From Crossaster papposus (taxonomy: Eukaryota > Echinodermata > Asteroidea > Velatida > Solasteridae), in contig JBAIAA010000442.1 in assembly GCA_037893245.1 (NCBI GenBank), forward strand, positions 186,001 through 250,000: a DNA stretch of 64,000 nt, written 5' to 3'. Shown here piece by piece: positions 11,466 through 22,669 of this stretch. Position numbers and translations under genes: made by a program. The notes under the pieces were generated by a model. That model was not told where the DNA came from and did no database searches. It saw only the letters and a list, made by a program, of their open reading frames with translations. The first letter of the stretch is position 1, and every line of letters starts with the position of its first letter.

Positions 11466-12255
11466 GTGGCCGCGTGAGGTCGCTGTTCGCGATGTATTTT
11501 TGCACTGTATATAAATGCCAATCTAATAAACTGCAGCACGCGTGTGGATTTCGGACAAATACACGATGGCCTTGGCCAAGGCTATGGCTGCCCTGGCGTT
11601 TATTTCTGACTGGGTGCAGAGGTATTATCTTTGGTGTTTCAATTTGTGATGAGTGAAACCTCCTGAATGAATACAAATTTCCCATTTGATATCAGGGAAA
11701 CGTAGATTTTGCAGGTACATATAAATAACTGTTTGCCAAAATGACGCACGACCTCATCACTAGATTTGAGGCTAATACTGACGTACGCTGGATCTTACAC
11801 TGCAATAACAAACTCCCCTGCGCCGCGGCACCGTCACAACTTCTGAAGCGATGCTGCAGCGGGACTAGATCGGGACGGTGCAGCCGCGCCAGCCTGTAGT
11901 TTGCACTGTCCTGTGGTCAATGTCGCCACACAATGCTAATCTGTACATTTCGCGCCTGTGTACGTACGTACATGGACGTGTCGCTGTGACATTGTATACA
12001 GCCTTGTCAAATTATTTTGTGTCTAATAAATCAGTCATGATGAGGCTCAAACTTGAACTCAGTCGCCGATAAGGCGTTTGTCTATACATCAAACAGCACC
12101 ATCATTACAGTGGCCTCGCCTATTAAATGGCTGCATTAACAAAGCACGACAAGATTTTTTTTCTTATGAAATGCCAAATTACTTGACGCTAAAAACATTC
12201 AAACTGAATTTCAATGAAAAGTAACTCACTTTCAGAAAAAAATGAAGCATGCAGC
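11466..12255. other. No gene recognised
   Basis: No conserved frame found. The frame open above 11465 on the reverse strand does not look like reverse transcriptase and is probably flanking DNA. Confidence 0.4.
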
Positions 12256-12496
12256 TATAGACCATGTGCCCTCTGTTTACATCTATATTCAAATGTGCCC
12301 GTCAATATGCGCACGCATCGTGTTTTACATAAATTTGGTTAAGAGGCGACATCAGAGGTCACATAATTCAAAGGTGGTCTGACCTGTGGCGTTACTCCTC
12401 AACCAAATTTTATGCAAAACACGATGTGTGCGCATATTGGCGGGCACATTTGAATACAGATGTAAACACGTGACGTCAGAGGGCACATCGTCTATA
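12256..12496. mobile_element. Palindromic MITE, 241 bp
   Basis: Arms of about 95 bp beginning tatagaccatgtgccctctg are mirrored by cagagggcacatcgtctata at the right end, with the gcacgcatcgtgttttaca / gtgtgcgcatattgg region also paired. The loop is about 50 bp. No coding sequence. Confidence 0.75.
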
Positions 12497-12817
12497 CGAT
12501 TCTTCTTTCACCCCCCCCCCCCCCCCCCCCTATTTTCCTTTATATATAACACCCATGTATACAGGCGCAGTCCGACTTTTACCACCGAAACTTTCGTATA
12601 GCCCCCCTCTCCCAAATGCTGGGACATGGCAGTAGCGAGAGTTGACGTCAAGGTGACGTCACGTGCAGAGGGTCCAGCCTCCAACATTGGCTATCTACAA
12701 CTTCGCCTGCAAATAATATTATATAGGCCAGATCTTCTTCAATGCACACACTGAATAATTTCAAACAATTGTGAAAATAAATATTTAAACAAATACAGTT
12801 GAACGAAGAAACTTACT

Positions 12818-12888
12818 GAGGCAGGGTTTGAAACTGCCGCCTTTGAATTGACGTGCTGGTGCTCTAACAACGAAGCTACCAGCCCTAT
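12818..12888 (-). repeat. tRNA-like sequence, probably a SINE head
   Basis: Read on the minus strand it has gggctggtagcttcgttg...agagc followed by a B-box-like agtttcaaaccct. The spacing is tRNA-like, but a full cloverleaf acceptor stem is not convincing, so it is called tRNA-derived rather than a tRNA gene. Confidence 0.4.
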
Positions 12889-12925
12889 GTCGGTGGTTCA
12901 ATTTTTTTAAACGGGCGCTAGTCAG

Positions 12926-13272
12926 AAATAATAATAATAAGAATATGAGGTGCTTATATAGCGCTTTACCACCAACTGTCTCAAGGCGCTTAACATTATT
13001 ACCCCAGTCACTGGGCCCATGAAACATTCCAAATACCATCTCAGCTCCCTGGGGAGTATACAGCTCGATGCCGCCATTTCGGCGCAAAGCAGCTAAATCA
13101 ACCACAATAACCATCTCCGCCCTCACAGGTACCGAAGCAATGAGTGACAAAGTGCCTTGCCCAATGGCACACGCACCATATATAGTCCCAACCTGGACTC
13201 GAACCTACAACCTGCAGCGTTACCTACAGATTACAAATTCAATGCTCCAGACCACGATGCCACAGCACTCCA
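12926..13272 (-). mobile_element. tRNA-derived SINE, complete
   Basis: On the minus strand there is a tRNA-like head with an A box tggcatcgtgg (13252-13262) and perfect B box ggttcgagtcc (13195-13205). A body follows with actccccagggagctgagatgg-like sequence, then a LINE-type tail aaagcgctatataag and a terminal (att)n. The overall design matches vertebrate/invertebrate deuterostome SINEs with a pol III promoter and a tail borrowed from a partner LINE. A second, 5'-truncated copy lies at 19050-19265. Confidence 0.8.
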
Positions 13273-14746
13273 GAAAGCCATAAACTCGCATATGCCCTGT
13301 AACCAAAGTTCACTAGTGTTGTAGTCAAGTAGTTTGATCCGAGTACCAGCTTAACTATCAGATATTACGATGTTTTGTGTGAATAAAGGCTGTATAATAC
13401 AGACTCTGGACAGTTAGTACTAAAGAGATAAACTTTGAACAATCAAAATCTTAAATGGGTTAAGCTTTTAAGACAAAAGCATTCGATAAGTACTAAATCG
13501 AGTACTTTCTGAATACATCTGTCCAAACATTTTGATTAAAATCGCAAGTATTTCTTTTTCTTTAACACCGACTTCATTACTGTTGTCTACTGTCAGTGTT
13601 TGTCTCACTTTGTTTGCAACAAACAGCTCGATTTAGGTAGTAAACAAAGTAACTGGGAAGTACTCGACTACAACACGAAATTTGACACTCACAGTCACGA
13701 TGCTATAGTAACATTAGCAGTGCTGAAAACCCCGTATGCTTACCCTTCTACTTTCGTGTAAACCATACAAATCCTATAAGCTGGCATAATACAGAGACAC
13801 TTATCTGTATCATTTCAATTGACTGGAAAAAACATACATCAACATTATATTTTTATATATATATATATATTTTTTAGAAAGTGTACGAGTGAACTTTTGA
13901 TCAAAATTATGTATAACTCTTGAAAAATGCCATTCCGGCTTTATACTTGTGGTTTACCCAACCGTCACAAACGAAGAAAAACATCGAAATTTTGCGAGGC
14001 CATTGTCATGGTGAGAAATGCCATTGTGGAGCAATTTTCTTTGCCGGGCAGAAAAAAAGTCAAGGGAAGCGCCTCTTGTGTTGACGTAGTCCTTGGAACG
14101 CAGTTCCCACGCCAAACGTTCGGTGAAGTGTGAAATTTTGACTCCGTGAAATGCACTGATTTTGTTGAGTTGCGCATGCCTAAGTGAAGATAATGCGTAC
14201 AGTGACCGGTCACGTGTGCAGGTTAAAGTTAAAAAAGAGGATACAAAAGAAGAGTCCGTATTTCATATGGCACCGGCCTTAGCAAGACGGAGCAGGTTAC
14301 CGAACGGATTGAACGGGGTTATCACCCAATCGTGGGCAAGGACGAGCAATGTTCTGCCAATCACTGACGCGCAGAGAAATGTGTGGGCCGGAAACTTTAC
14401 CACCTAACTCGAAAGTGTATTTAAACGCACGATATATCACGCTACACCCATCGTATAAATCAAGGGGCTGCGTTGTGTCGTTGTGCACCATCTCATTCAC
14501 TTGTCATCGTTCTTTAGTGACAAACAAAGATTTTAAACAAGACAACAATATTCTGTCAACCGACACATCTGTTAAAAAGAGCATCAACGGTGAGTACTAA
14601 CAGGTTAATATGTATTAACAGGTTATATTAGATTTACAATAAGCTTATAATTAAAGATTCTTAGCAAACGCTTGAATATGAATATGTGCCTGCACTTTTG
14701 TGTCAAAGTATGGACCATTGAGCAAGCGGTTCTGGGGCTCGGGGGG
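13273..14746. other. No gene recognised
   Basis: AT-rich with a (ta)n run near 13853-13871. Several short frames occur at 13927-14600. One ends next to a good donor-like gtgagt at 14591, but no protein family is recognisable and no exon is claimed. Confidence 0.4.
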
Positions 14747-15135
14747 CGAATTTTTTTTCACAAACAGGTTTGCACAATTTCATGAATTATTCAGTAGTTG
14801 CGTTGATCACTGTACAACACTTAGGTTCTAGGTCTCCTTTTCCCCTTAAATTAAAAATACTCTAAAGATATCAATTTGACTAGGAAAAACGAGGTGACCT
14901 ACTACAGCAGGATTCGAACCCGGGATCTTTGATCCATAGCCCATCCCACTATCCACTACACTACGTATAGCAGCTCGACAACAGCTGTTCTTTAAAGTGA
15001 TTTATTGTAACTAGTTAACTAATAACAACAATGCTGTGACGTCATGTTTTATTCCGATGAATAAACATAACTTCTCATCCAAACTACTGAATAATTCATG
15101 AAATTGTGCAAACCTGTTTGGGAAAAAAAAATCGC
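14747..15135. mobile_element. TIR element enclosing a tRNA-like pol III promoter
   Basis: The ends are inverted repeats of about 55 bp (cgaattttttttcacaaac... against gtttgggaaaaaaaaatcgc). The 10-mer gctcgggggg precedes the element (14737-14746) and follows it (from about 15136), consistent with a 9-10 bp target duplication as in Mutator-like elements. Inside, on the minus strand, lies a tRNA-like stretch with A box tagtgtagtgg (14953-14963) and a perfect B box ggttcgaatcc (14910-14920), spaced as in a tRNA. The acceptor stem does not pair, so it is not a functional tRNA. Confidence 0.65.
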
Positions 15136-15455
15136 GCTCGGGGGGGGGGGGGGGGTCGAGGGAGCGTGGCTTTAGCCCCCTCAAACTGTTGTCTAACGCC
15201 CCCACCAAAATAAAAAAGCAATAACAAGTTCGCGCTGTATATAGGTTGATTTACGACCCTCAAAAATAAAATAGCAGTTGCGAAAGTTAGAAGTTGACGT
15301 CACGTGTATAGCCACCCCCCCCCCCCCCCCCTCTCCCCCCCCCCTCCCCCCCAACAAAAAACAAAACCAAAAATGGATTGAGAACCACGCCTGTAGGCCT
15401 ACTGCACAACATAATGTATTAAACAACGGATATTGTTATACCATGGTATTAAATT
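15136..15455. other. No gene; long G and C tracts
   Basis: Contains a G run from about 15140 and C-rich runs at 15316-15352. Otherwise nothing recognised. Confidence 0.6.
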
Positions 15456-15794
15456 GTGAGATCCGATCGGTCAATAACTGCTCACATGGTTTATTATACA
15501 AGTTCATGTGTTACTCTAAAACTTTGTAAAAGTGATGAACCCGGGGTACATTACCTTGGTCGTTCTCACCGTTTGGCTTCTTCTAAAACGACAAATTTAA
15601 TAGAAGCAGATCGTAGGAAAGAGGTTAAATTTTTACTGGAACTACGTGAATCACTAAAACGGACGTATCGCAGGGAACAGTTAAAGCAAACAAGTTTGGA
15701 AGACCTTCCGTTGCCGCCATTACCTGATTACTGTATGTTTCCTCTGCCCTTTAGTTTTTACGTTCCAACACCGTTAGTTAATTATGTCAAATGA
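15456..15794 (+). CDS. Candidate exon, unassigned protein
   Basis: An open frame of 112 codons whose second half is strongly protein-like: a charged helix (RRKEVKFLLELRESLKRTYR) followed by a proline/aromatic tail (LPLPPLPDYCMFPLPF). The first 25 residues look non-coding, and an acceptor-like ag before 15532 suggests the real exon starts there. No family is recognised. The stop tga overlaps the start atg of the next frame (15784). It lies about 440 bp upstream of LC8 on the same strand. Confidence 0.35.
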   Translation: MRSDRSITAHMVYYTSSCVTLKLCKSDEPGVHYLGRSHRLASSKTTNLIEADRRKEVKFLLELRESLKRTYRREQLKQTSLEDLPLPPLPDYCMFPLPFSFYVPTPLVNYVK

Positions 15795-16041
15795 CAACAA
15801 GTCGCCTAACAAAAAGGTTTCCTTGTCGATCCAAGAAAATGATCTGAATTTTGAGCGAGGCAGCGTGAACAAAAGTTTGAGGGGGATAGTAAAACCCCCT
15901 TATAGGTCCCAAACCTTACACCCACCCAGTACAGAACCGCGCAACCCCCCGTGGTTTGCGCCCACAAGTCGGCACTGCATTATGGTGTTGCATGCCAACG
16001 AGGTCAGGATTATATCTAACATGTTAAAACCATTCCCATGA
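15784..16041 (+). CDS. Candidate ORF overlapping the previous one, unassigned
   Basis: 85 codons starting MSNDNKSPNKKVSLSIQEND, with a polar, proline-rich composition (KPPYRSQTLHPPSTEPRNPP) unlike random frames from AT-rich DNA. It overlaps the preceding frame by 11 nt. Possible readings are one gene broken by a frameshift, two exons joined by an unrecognised intron, or two genuine overlapping small proteins. No family recognised. Confidence 0.3.
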   Translation: MSNDNKSPNKKVSLSIQENDLNFERGSVNKSLRGIVKPPYRSQTLHPPSTEPRNPPWFAPTSRHCIMVLHANEVRIISNMLKPFP

Positions 16042-16084
16042 AAGTCTCGAACGAATCAGTCTCCTTCTAACTCGGAATGGGCCA

Positions 16085-16093
16085 TATTTATAA
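16085..16093 (+). promoter_or_regulatory. TATA box of LC8 gene
   Basis: tatttataa, followed about 45 bp later by a short putative 5'UTR exon ending cgcag|gtaaaa (donor at 16130). Intron 16130-16213 (84 bp) ends in a pyrimidine-rich ttccatcag, and the ATG lies 20 nt into the next exon. Confidence 0.55.
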
Positions 16094-16232
16094 GCGGCGC
16101 CATTTTTTGAGCGCAAACGTGAATCGCAGGTAAAACAATAAAACAAATCTTTATTACGAGATAAGTTGTGACAGTTGTAAACTAATGTCCATCTTCTCTG
16201 TTGTTTCCATCAGACCCGTTTTTCCTCCCAAG

Positions 16233-16508
16233 ATGAGCCAAGCAGACACAAAGGCGGTGATCAAAAACGCCGACATGGACCCGGACCAGCAGGACGACGC
16301 GGTCCACTTCGCCAAGCAGGCCCTGGAGAAATTCAACGTAGAGAAGGAAATCGCCGCGTACATGAAGAAGGAATTCGACAAGACCTACCAGCCAACCTGG
16401 CACTGCATCGTGGGCAAGCACTTCGGCAGCTACGTCACCCACGAGACTAAAAATTTCATCTACTTCTACCTCGGCCCCATGGCTTTCCTTCTCTTCAAAT
16501 CGGGTTGA
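16233..16508 (+). CDS. DYNLL: Dynein light chain LC8-type
   Basis: 91 aa, the usual LC8 size. It shows the family signature in order: AVIKNADM, the helix [58 protein letters not shown] and the C-terminal LLFKSG. LC8 is a homodimeric hub subunit of cytoplasmic and axonemal dynein and binds short TQT-type linear motifs in many partners. The start is the ATG at 16233; an upstream in-frame ATG at 16185 lies in the proposed 5'UTR intron. The coding frame is not interrupted by an intron, and the sequence is noticeably more GC-rich than its surroundings. Upstream TATA and a spliced 5'UTR argue against a dead retrocopy. The N-terminal MSQADTK and the late GPMAF are divergent from the common LC8 sequence. 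Confidence 0.95.
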   Translation: MSQADTKAVIKNADMDPDQQDDAVHFAKQALEKFNVEKEIAAYMKKEFDKTYQPTWHCIVGKHFGSYVTHETKNFIYFYLGPMAFLLFKSG

Positions 16509-16660
16509 TTGAGGTTTTTCGCAGCCACAGAACTAGATCCGCATATACTGGTGTTTAGGTGTGAGACAGGAATGAACGGCCACACAGCACAGCGCCACCC
16601 GGTACTTGGGGTTTTCCAAACTACATCTGCGAAGCCGGCTTTTTCATCACTGTATAGTAA
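16509..16660 (+). other. LC8 3' flank
   Basis: No aataaa is visible close to the LC8 stop. The nearest clear one is at about 17332, so the 3' end of this transcript is not resolved. Confidence 0.4.
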
Positions 16661-16940
16661 AAAAAAGTTGTCGCTCGCGATAGTCCAAATGTTCGATAGT
16701 CCGATGGGCCTGGGTGCATAATATAATAAGGTTAAATAATCCGAAGGTTATGATAGTCCGAATCGACGATAAGGTTTGATAGTCAAAATTGAGAGTGAGG
16801 TTCGATAGTCCCAATTTGGACTATCGAACCTAGTGTGCTTTCGGATTAACAAACCTTCGGACTATTGAATCTTTGTTTTCATTGCGGACTATTGAACATT
16901 TTGACTAATTAACCTAATTTTTAATTCGGACTATATCAAA
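16660..16940. repeat. Quasi-palindromic cluster of ATAGTCCGAA motifs
   Basis: About a dozen copies of atagtccgaa / ttcggactat variants in both orientations, with a sharp change from mostly forward to mostly reverse at the palindrome near 16806-16832 (ttcgatagtcccaa / ttggactatcgaa). No TIR boundary or target duplication was found. Confidence 0.7.
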
Positions 16941-17094
16941 CCTGTGCAAGTGTAGACTTGAAATCAAGTCGTTAGACACTGTCGTCTTTGTCCGCGCGGG
17001 CGACGCCGAAATGAACCAGCGATATCGGTAGTCTTTGGCCCAAGACCCACCCGGTTGTGTTGTTATTTTTTTTGCAAGCCGGGATCTGTAAAAG

Positions 17095-17165
17095 AACATG
17101 CGTAGTTTACAAAATGCAGCTGAATCCACAGTCGCACCAGAACTGGTGTTTGACAAACGTGCATT
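17095..17165 (+). repeat. Dispersed repeat shared with 36890-36960
   Basis: Shares catgcgtagtttacaaaatg, cagctg.atcca and tgtttgacaaacgt-like blocks in the same order and spacing as 36890-36960. Nature unknown. Confidence 0.55.
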
Positions 17166-19049
17166 ATTTAGTATCCTGATGATACAAAATCGTATTGCGC
17201 CCTATGTTTATATATATATTTTTTTGTCAATGTATTGTAACTGCGAAAGTATACACAAGTACAATAGTAACGCCTTGGAACCGGGACTTGGCGCTATAGC
17301 GCCTGCACGGACAAAATGATACGAGTGTTTAACAATAAACTTGATTTCAAGACAACACTTGCACAGGATCCAAACAAAATTAAAAAACTTGGTCCCATGG
17401 TTAATTTGACCCCTTATGGAAAAATACTCATAACTCTGTCAAACCTTATCATAATTATTTGAACATTTGATATCTCATTTTAAAGTAAAAAAAATGCATG
17501 TTTTAAACAATATCTATGTTATCTCAGGTTACACATTCTACGTGTGGCTTTCCGTTGTATTTTTTTTGCATTTCCTTTTAGACACTGTATGTATACACTG
17601 TACATACATTGTACTTTTGAAAGTGGGGCTCTGACTGTTGTGTTTTGTAGATCTATTTATTTACGTAAATGATAACATGGTTAGTAATTGCATATGAGCA
17701 ATATATCCTTTTGTAAAGAATATTGTTTTTAAAGTGCATGCACACTAAATGATTTAGAAGGTATTTTCGGGTGCATAGATGGTATAAAGTCCTGTTGTTT
17801 TATATACGTTGTTTTATATAGGCCTACTTTGCCTATAATACTGTTCATCTCAGTAATTGTCAGTTGCGGCACCAGACTCTCCATTTTGAAGGCAAAGGAG
17901 GGGCAAAGAATAACTTATAGGGGAGGGTGGACAATTTTATTTTGACGCCTGGGAGCCGCTGTTCAAAACATTCAGTTTTATGTACTGATGCATTATAAAC
18001 CTCCTTTACGACCATTTCGGAGATTTTCCAGTATTAAATACACACTCATAAGGCTACAGTAAAATACTGACTCGTATCTTGTTTTCTCCCCCCCTGTTTT
18101 ATTTGTTGTTTGATTTTCTTGGGAGAAGGGAACTGGGGCGGCGAGGGGGAGGGGTGTTTTAAGGAAGACAAAGCCCCCCCCCCCCCGCCTCTTGTAGCTA
18201 CAGAGAGGAATAGGGGTGCGTGTATGAAAAAAGAAACAAGGAATGAACAATCTTGTTATGGGATATTGGCGCCCAAAAAGCACCCGCCCCCTATAGCTTC
18301 CCCACACCAGTGCATAGGTCGGCCATATTAAACTGAAAGTGAGCTAAAATCTTTATTTTGGGAACTAAAGTTAATTACAAATTAATATTAGTCTGCTCTG
18401 ATTAATAATTTTAACATACCTTAATGCTTTAAGCCACATTCATAAATACCTATAAGACAGTGTACCCGTTCCTATTCTCAAACGAATGACAGAGACCGGC
18501 TGGCTGGCCTTCAACATTTTCCCTAAACATAAAGTTTAGACGCCGTAAAATCTTGTCGCTTTACTCACTTCTATTGGTTGAAACCGCACAAGACATGCGC
18601 AATAACACAAACGAGTCCGTATTTTAGGCTGGGTTCGGGCGGAGGCTGTTCTAGACACGCGAAACTGTTCTTGCAAAACCCCGATGGATAGTGGTATGCA
18701 AGCAAAGCGTGTACCGTATTCGTCACTTCGTGCGTACCAATTCATTTGACGATACGTCATATACAAATAAATCACTGTAGTGAAACAGTTATGTCTTAAC
18801 ATAGACCGTTTTAGATATTGACAGTTCAAGATCACTTTTTCTTGGTAAAGAAACTGACTTGTTTGTATTTACCCAACTGTTATCTACGTGACTGATTGAA
18901 CAAAAGTTGAGGTCGACAAATTAAATTTTATATTAGTCATCAATTTGCGGTATTTTCAATATGTTGTATAAATTGGAAGATATTCGAAGCTAATCCCTTT
19001 AGAATTATGTCATTACCATTTTGTGCTAGTTTTCTTTTTCTTTGTACAT
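17166..19049. other. No gene recognised
   Basis: AT-rich, with a C tract near 18173. The block around 18628-18690 (ttcgggcgg, cacgcgaaac) is a diverged copy of 5725-5790. No coding feature supported. Confidence 0.45.
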
Positions 19050-19265
19050 GTATAATAATAATAATAATAATATCTTGGATTTATATATCGCTTTTCACAC
19101 CCGAAGGGCATCTCAAAGCTTCCAACATTATTACTCCTGGTCACTGGGCCATTTTCAATCCTTAAACCATCTCAGCTCCCTGGGGAGTATACAGCCTGTG
19201 CTGCAATATATGCGCTACTAGGCTAAATCAATCACAATAACCATCTCTGCCCTCACAGGTACCCA
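19050..19265 (-). mobile_element. SINE fragment (same family as 12926-13272)
   Basis: Shares the body block around ctcagctccctggggagtat and the tail (aat)n plus tatatatcgctttt with the complete copy. It lacks the tRNA-like head, so it is truncated. Confidence 0.75.
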
Positions 19266-19351
19266 TTTTACCCCTGGGTGTATAAAGAAACATCACCCCC
19301 TGTGTAGGCCGCCGTCAGCTGTGTTTCCCGAGTTACAGTCATTAGTTCTGA

Positions 19352-19833
19352 AGGGTGCACTAGCCTAATTCAAGTCCCATTGAAAACAGTGTAAAATCAA
19401 CAATGTTCAGGACCAAGTTTCATGCACACCGACATCACTAGGGTTTCTCAAACAACAATCAGATTATTGTCTTGGTCTTTATCTTTCCATTTCTTTTCAA
19501 TTTTTAGTAGGTTAGCCAATTACATTTTTTTATATTCACACCAAAAGAAACTCACCTCCCGAAAAGTGATACTTCCCGAGCCTGCAAGCAGCCATTTTAC
19601 AAATGGCATCCCTGCACATTCTAGGGCAATTAGGACCCATTTTTCAACCGTAATTTTGTCAAGTCTGCCCTCAGATTGAAGCTCAAAAACCAGGGAGTTG
19701 ATCCTATGCTATATTTACACAATCCCACCATTTCTTTCACCAAACGGCATCCTTTTTCAAAATAAATTGTGGGGCACATTTCATGCTAATGAGCTGGCGG
19801 AGAAATTCTCCCTCCAATTAGGGTAGTGCACCC
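19352..19833. mobile_element. MITE, gggtgcacta family
   Basis: Starts gggtgcactagcctaatt and ends with the complement aattagggtagtgcaccc. It is homologous end to end with 34653-35146. No frame of note and no clear target duplication at this copy. Confidence 0.75.
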
Positions 19834-20257
19834 TTTACGGTGAGTCCAAAGGGCGCCACCGTGCGGCGGGGTCGGGCAATGTAAATTGGCTCGCCTAGTC
19901 CGTCGCCGGGTCGTTGCCTTTTCAACCACTGTTCCACAGCTGAATAAATCGGACAGCATCAGCCGAACCCAAATGTCGAGGGTTATTTAATACCCCCTAG
20001 AACAAACGACGCCAATCCCCTCCCCCTCCCCCTCCCCTCCCGCCACACAAAGAAATGAAACAATAGGATGTTTGAAACGTTGTAGATCATACATGGTTCC
20101 CGTATGTGATATATTCTCGTAAAATCTCGAGGTCAACTGACAACTTACACACTCTATTGATACTCAAGTCATCTTGAAAGGAAATCATTTCGTATGAAAC
20201 ATTTCCAGAGTGTTTCCAGAAAATGTGACCATAACTGAAACTTCAAAAATATAATAT

Positions 20258-20517
20258 AGGCACTTAGGGAGACAATCCCATAGAGATGTACACAAACTTA
20301 AAACAGTCCTAACTTGTTTACCCTAACCCTTTTCTCTAAGATCTTCGAGATTTATGCTATTTAGACCAAAATCTGTCCTTCTAGGGCAAAAATAACTCCC
20401 AAATATTGTTTTTTAGGGTAGCTAGACACTTAGGGAGACACTGAAATGTCTCCCTAAGTGCCACTGTCTCCTTTTATTACCTAAAAACTGACGCTAAGTT
20501 GTCTCCCCAAGTGCCTA
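20258..20517. mobile_element. MITE inside duplication copy A
   Basis: Ends ggcacttagggagacaa and ttgtctccccaagtgcc are inverted repeats. A central palindrome cacttagggagaca...tgtctccctaagtg repeats the same motif. The equivalent in copy B is at about 21603-21861. Confidence 0.65.
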
Positions 20518-20669
20518 TTTGTATAAATTAGAATGTTATGAAACGTTGTATAATGTACATGAGATATAAAACAATGACACAGTCTCACTTTTGTAGCATC
20601 CACATTATTATAAAAAGGCAAATTTTTGATGAAATTTCATTAGGAATTTATTTGTACGGCGCCTGCAAA

Positions 20670-20711
20670 ATGAAGACCATACTGCTCTCTGTTCTTTTGG
20701 CTAATTTCTAA
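20670..20711 (+). other. Signal-peptide-like micro-ORF
   Basis: ATG to stop gives MKTILLSVLLANF, shaped like the start of a secreted protein. A tataaaa sits about 60 bp upstream (near 20609). Copy B has the same frame at 22013-22054 but its TATA is changed to ttttaaaa. There is no donor before the stop, so it is probably a decayed first exon or chance. Confidence 0.25.
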
Positions 20712-21321
20712 AATATCAATAGGTTTAATAGTGACATCGTAAGTAGGACAAGAGCTTATATTCACTAATTTATGTTGCAACATATACACAGCACCGAAAA
20801 GCAAGCACAACTAGATTATGTCTGTTTGATCATGGAGAAAGGGTTCGATGAACAAACGTGGCCCCATGGCAATTTTTTTTTTTTATGAGCTCCGGCTTAT
20901 TTTGTCCATGTGCATACAGTAAGGTAAATTATAAATTAAATATAATTAGGTTCCATTACTTAGCTCATAATGGACGTTTGTTAATGCCCTCGCCTTCGGC
21001 TTTGGCATTAACGCGTCCAGACTCATGAGCCCGTCAAGTCCACAGGACCAGAGCCGAGCGAGTGCAGTTAATTGGCGTATATGCACTGGACAAAAATTCA
21101 ACACAGACAAATTAAAACATGATGCGAATGAGTAATATTTTCTCCAGTTATATTTAACCTGCGAACGTCACGGTTGTTTCAGAATGAAGCCACACATACC
21201 AGCATCCAATCCATACGAAAACAATCGCCAAGTTTCTCACTGAAGCGACCGGAATCCCAAGATTTAGCAAGTCAAGTCCACAGGACCAGAGCCGAGCGAG
21301 TGCAGTTAATTGACGTTATTA

Positions 21322-22669
21322 TCGAGGGTTATTTAATACCCCCAGAACAAACGACGCCAATCCCCTCCCCTTCCCCCTCCCCTCCCGCCACACAAATAAA
21401 TGAAACAATAGGATGTTTGACACGTTGTAGATCGTACATGGTTCCCGTATGTGATATATTCTCGTAAAATCTCGAGGTCAACTGACAACTTACACACTCT
21501 ATTGATACTCAAGTCATATTGAAAGGAAATCATTTCGTATGAAACATTTCCAGGGTGTTTCCAGAAAATGTGACCATAACTGAAACTTCAAAAATATAAT
21601 ATAGGCACTTAGGGAGACAATTCCATAGAGATGTACACAAACTTAAAACAGTCCTAACTTGTTTACCCTAACCCTTTTCTCTAAGATCTTCGAGATTTAT
21701 GCTATTTAGACCAAAATCAGTCCTTCTAGGGCAAAAATAACTCCCAAATATTGGTTTTTAGGGTAGCTAGACACTTAGGGAGACACTGAAATGTCTCCCT
21801 AAGTGCCACTGTCCCCTTATTACCTAAACACTTACGCCAAGTTTTCTCCCCAAGTGCCTATTTGTATAAATTAGAATGTTATGAAACGTTGTATAATGTA
21901 CATGAGATATAAAACAATGACACAGTCTCACTTTTGTAGCATCCACATTATTTTAAAAAGGCAAATTTTTGATGAAATTTCATTAGGAATTTATTTGTAC
22001 GGCGCCTGCAAAATGAAGACCATACTGCTCTCTGTTCTTTTGGCTAATTTCTAAATTAAAATTATCAATAGGTTTAATAGTGACATCGTAAGTAGGACAA
22101 GAGCTTATATTCACTAATTTATGTTGCAATATACACAGCACCGAAAAGCAAGCACAACTAGATTATGTCTGTTCAATCATGGAGAAAGGGTTCGATGAAC
22201 AAACGTGGCCCCATGGCAATTGGTTTTTTTTATGAGCTCCGGCTTATTTTGTCCATGTGCATACAGTAAGGTAAATTATAAATGAAATATAATTAGGTTC
22301 CATTACTTAGCTCATAATGGACGTTTGTTAATGCCCTCGCCTTCGGCTTTGGCATTAACGCGTCCAGACTCATGAACCCGTCAAGTCCACAGGACCAGAG
22401 CCGAGCGAGTGCAGTTAATTGGCGTATTATGCACTGGACAAAAATTCAACACAGACAAATTAAAACATGATGCGAATGAGTAATATTTTCTCCAGTTATA
22501 TTTAACCTGCGAACGTCACGGTTGTTTCAGAATGAAGTCACACATACCAGCATCCAATCCATACGAAAAAAATCGCCAAGTTTCTCACTGAAGCGACCGG
22601 AATCCCAAGATTTAGCAAGTCAAGTCCATAGGACCAGAGCCGAGCAAGTGCAATTAATTGGCGTATATG
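21322..22669 (+). repeat. 1.35-kb tandem duplication, copy B
   Basis: The second copy of 19976-21321, in direct orientation and abutting it. It continues into the 237-bp satellite on its right side. Confidence 0.85.

Larger units (their letters stand above)
19976..21321 (+). repeat. 1.35-kb tandem duplication, copy A
   Basis: Bases 19976-21321 are repeated at 21322-22669 at an offset of 1346 bp with only scattered substitutions and short indels. Each copy contains a small MITE (tagg cacttagggagacaa ends), a 14-codon signal-peptide-like frame, a long imperfect hairpin around gttaatgccctcgccttcggc, and one unit of the 237-bp repeat at its right end. Confidence 0.85.

Noticed and set aside
12785..13150. 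Reverse 121-codon frame
   Set aside because: Spans the SINE body and the tRNA-like sequence; no protein character.
14905..14971. Functional tRNA gene
   Set aside because: A and B boxes are good, but the acceptor stem does not pair and the T stem has a mismatch; it also lies inside a mobile element.
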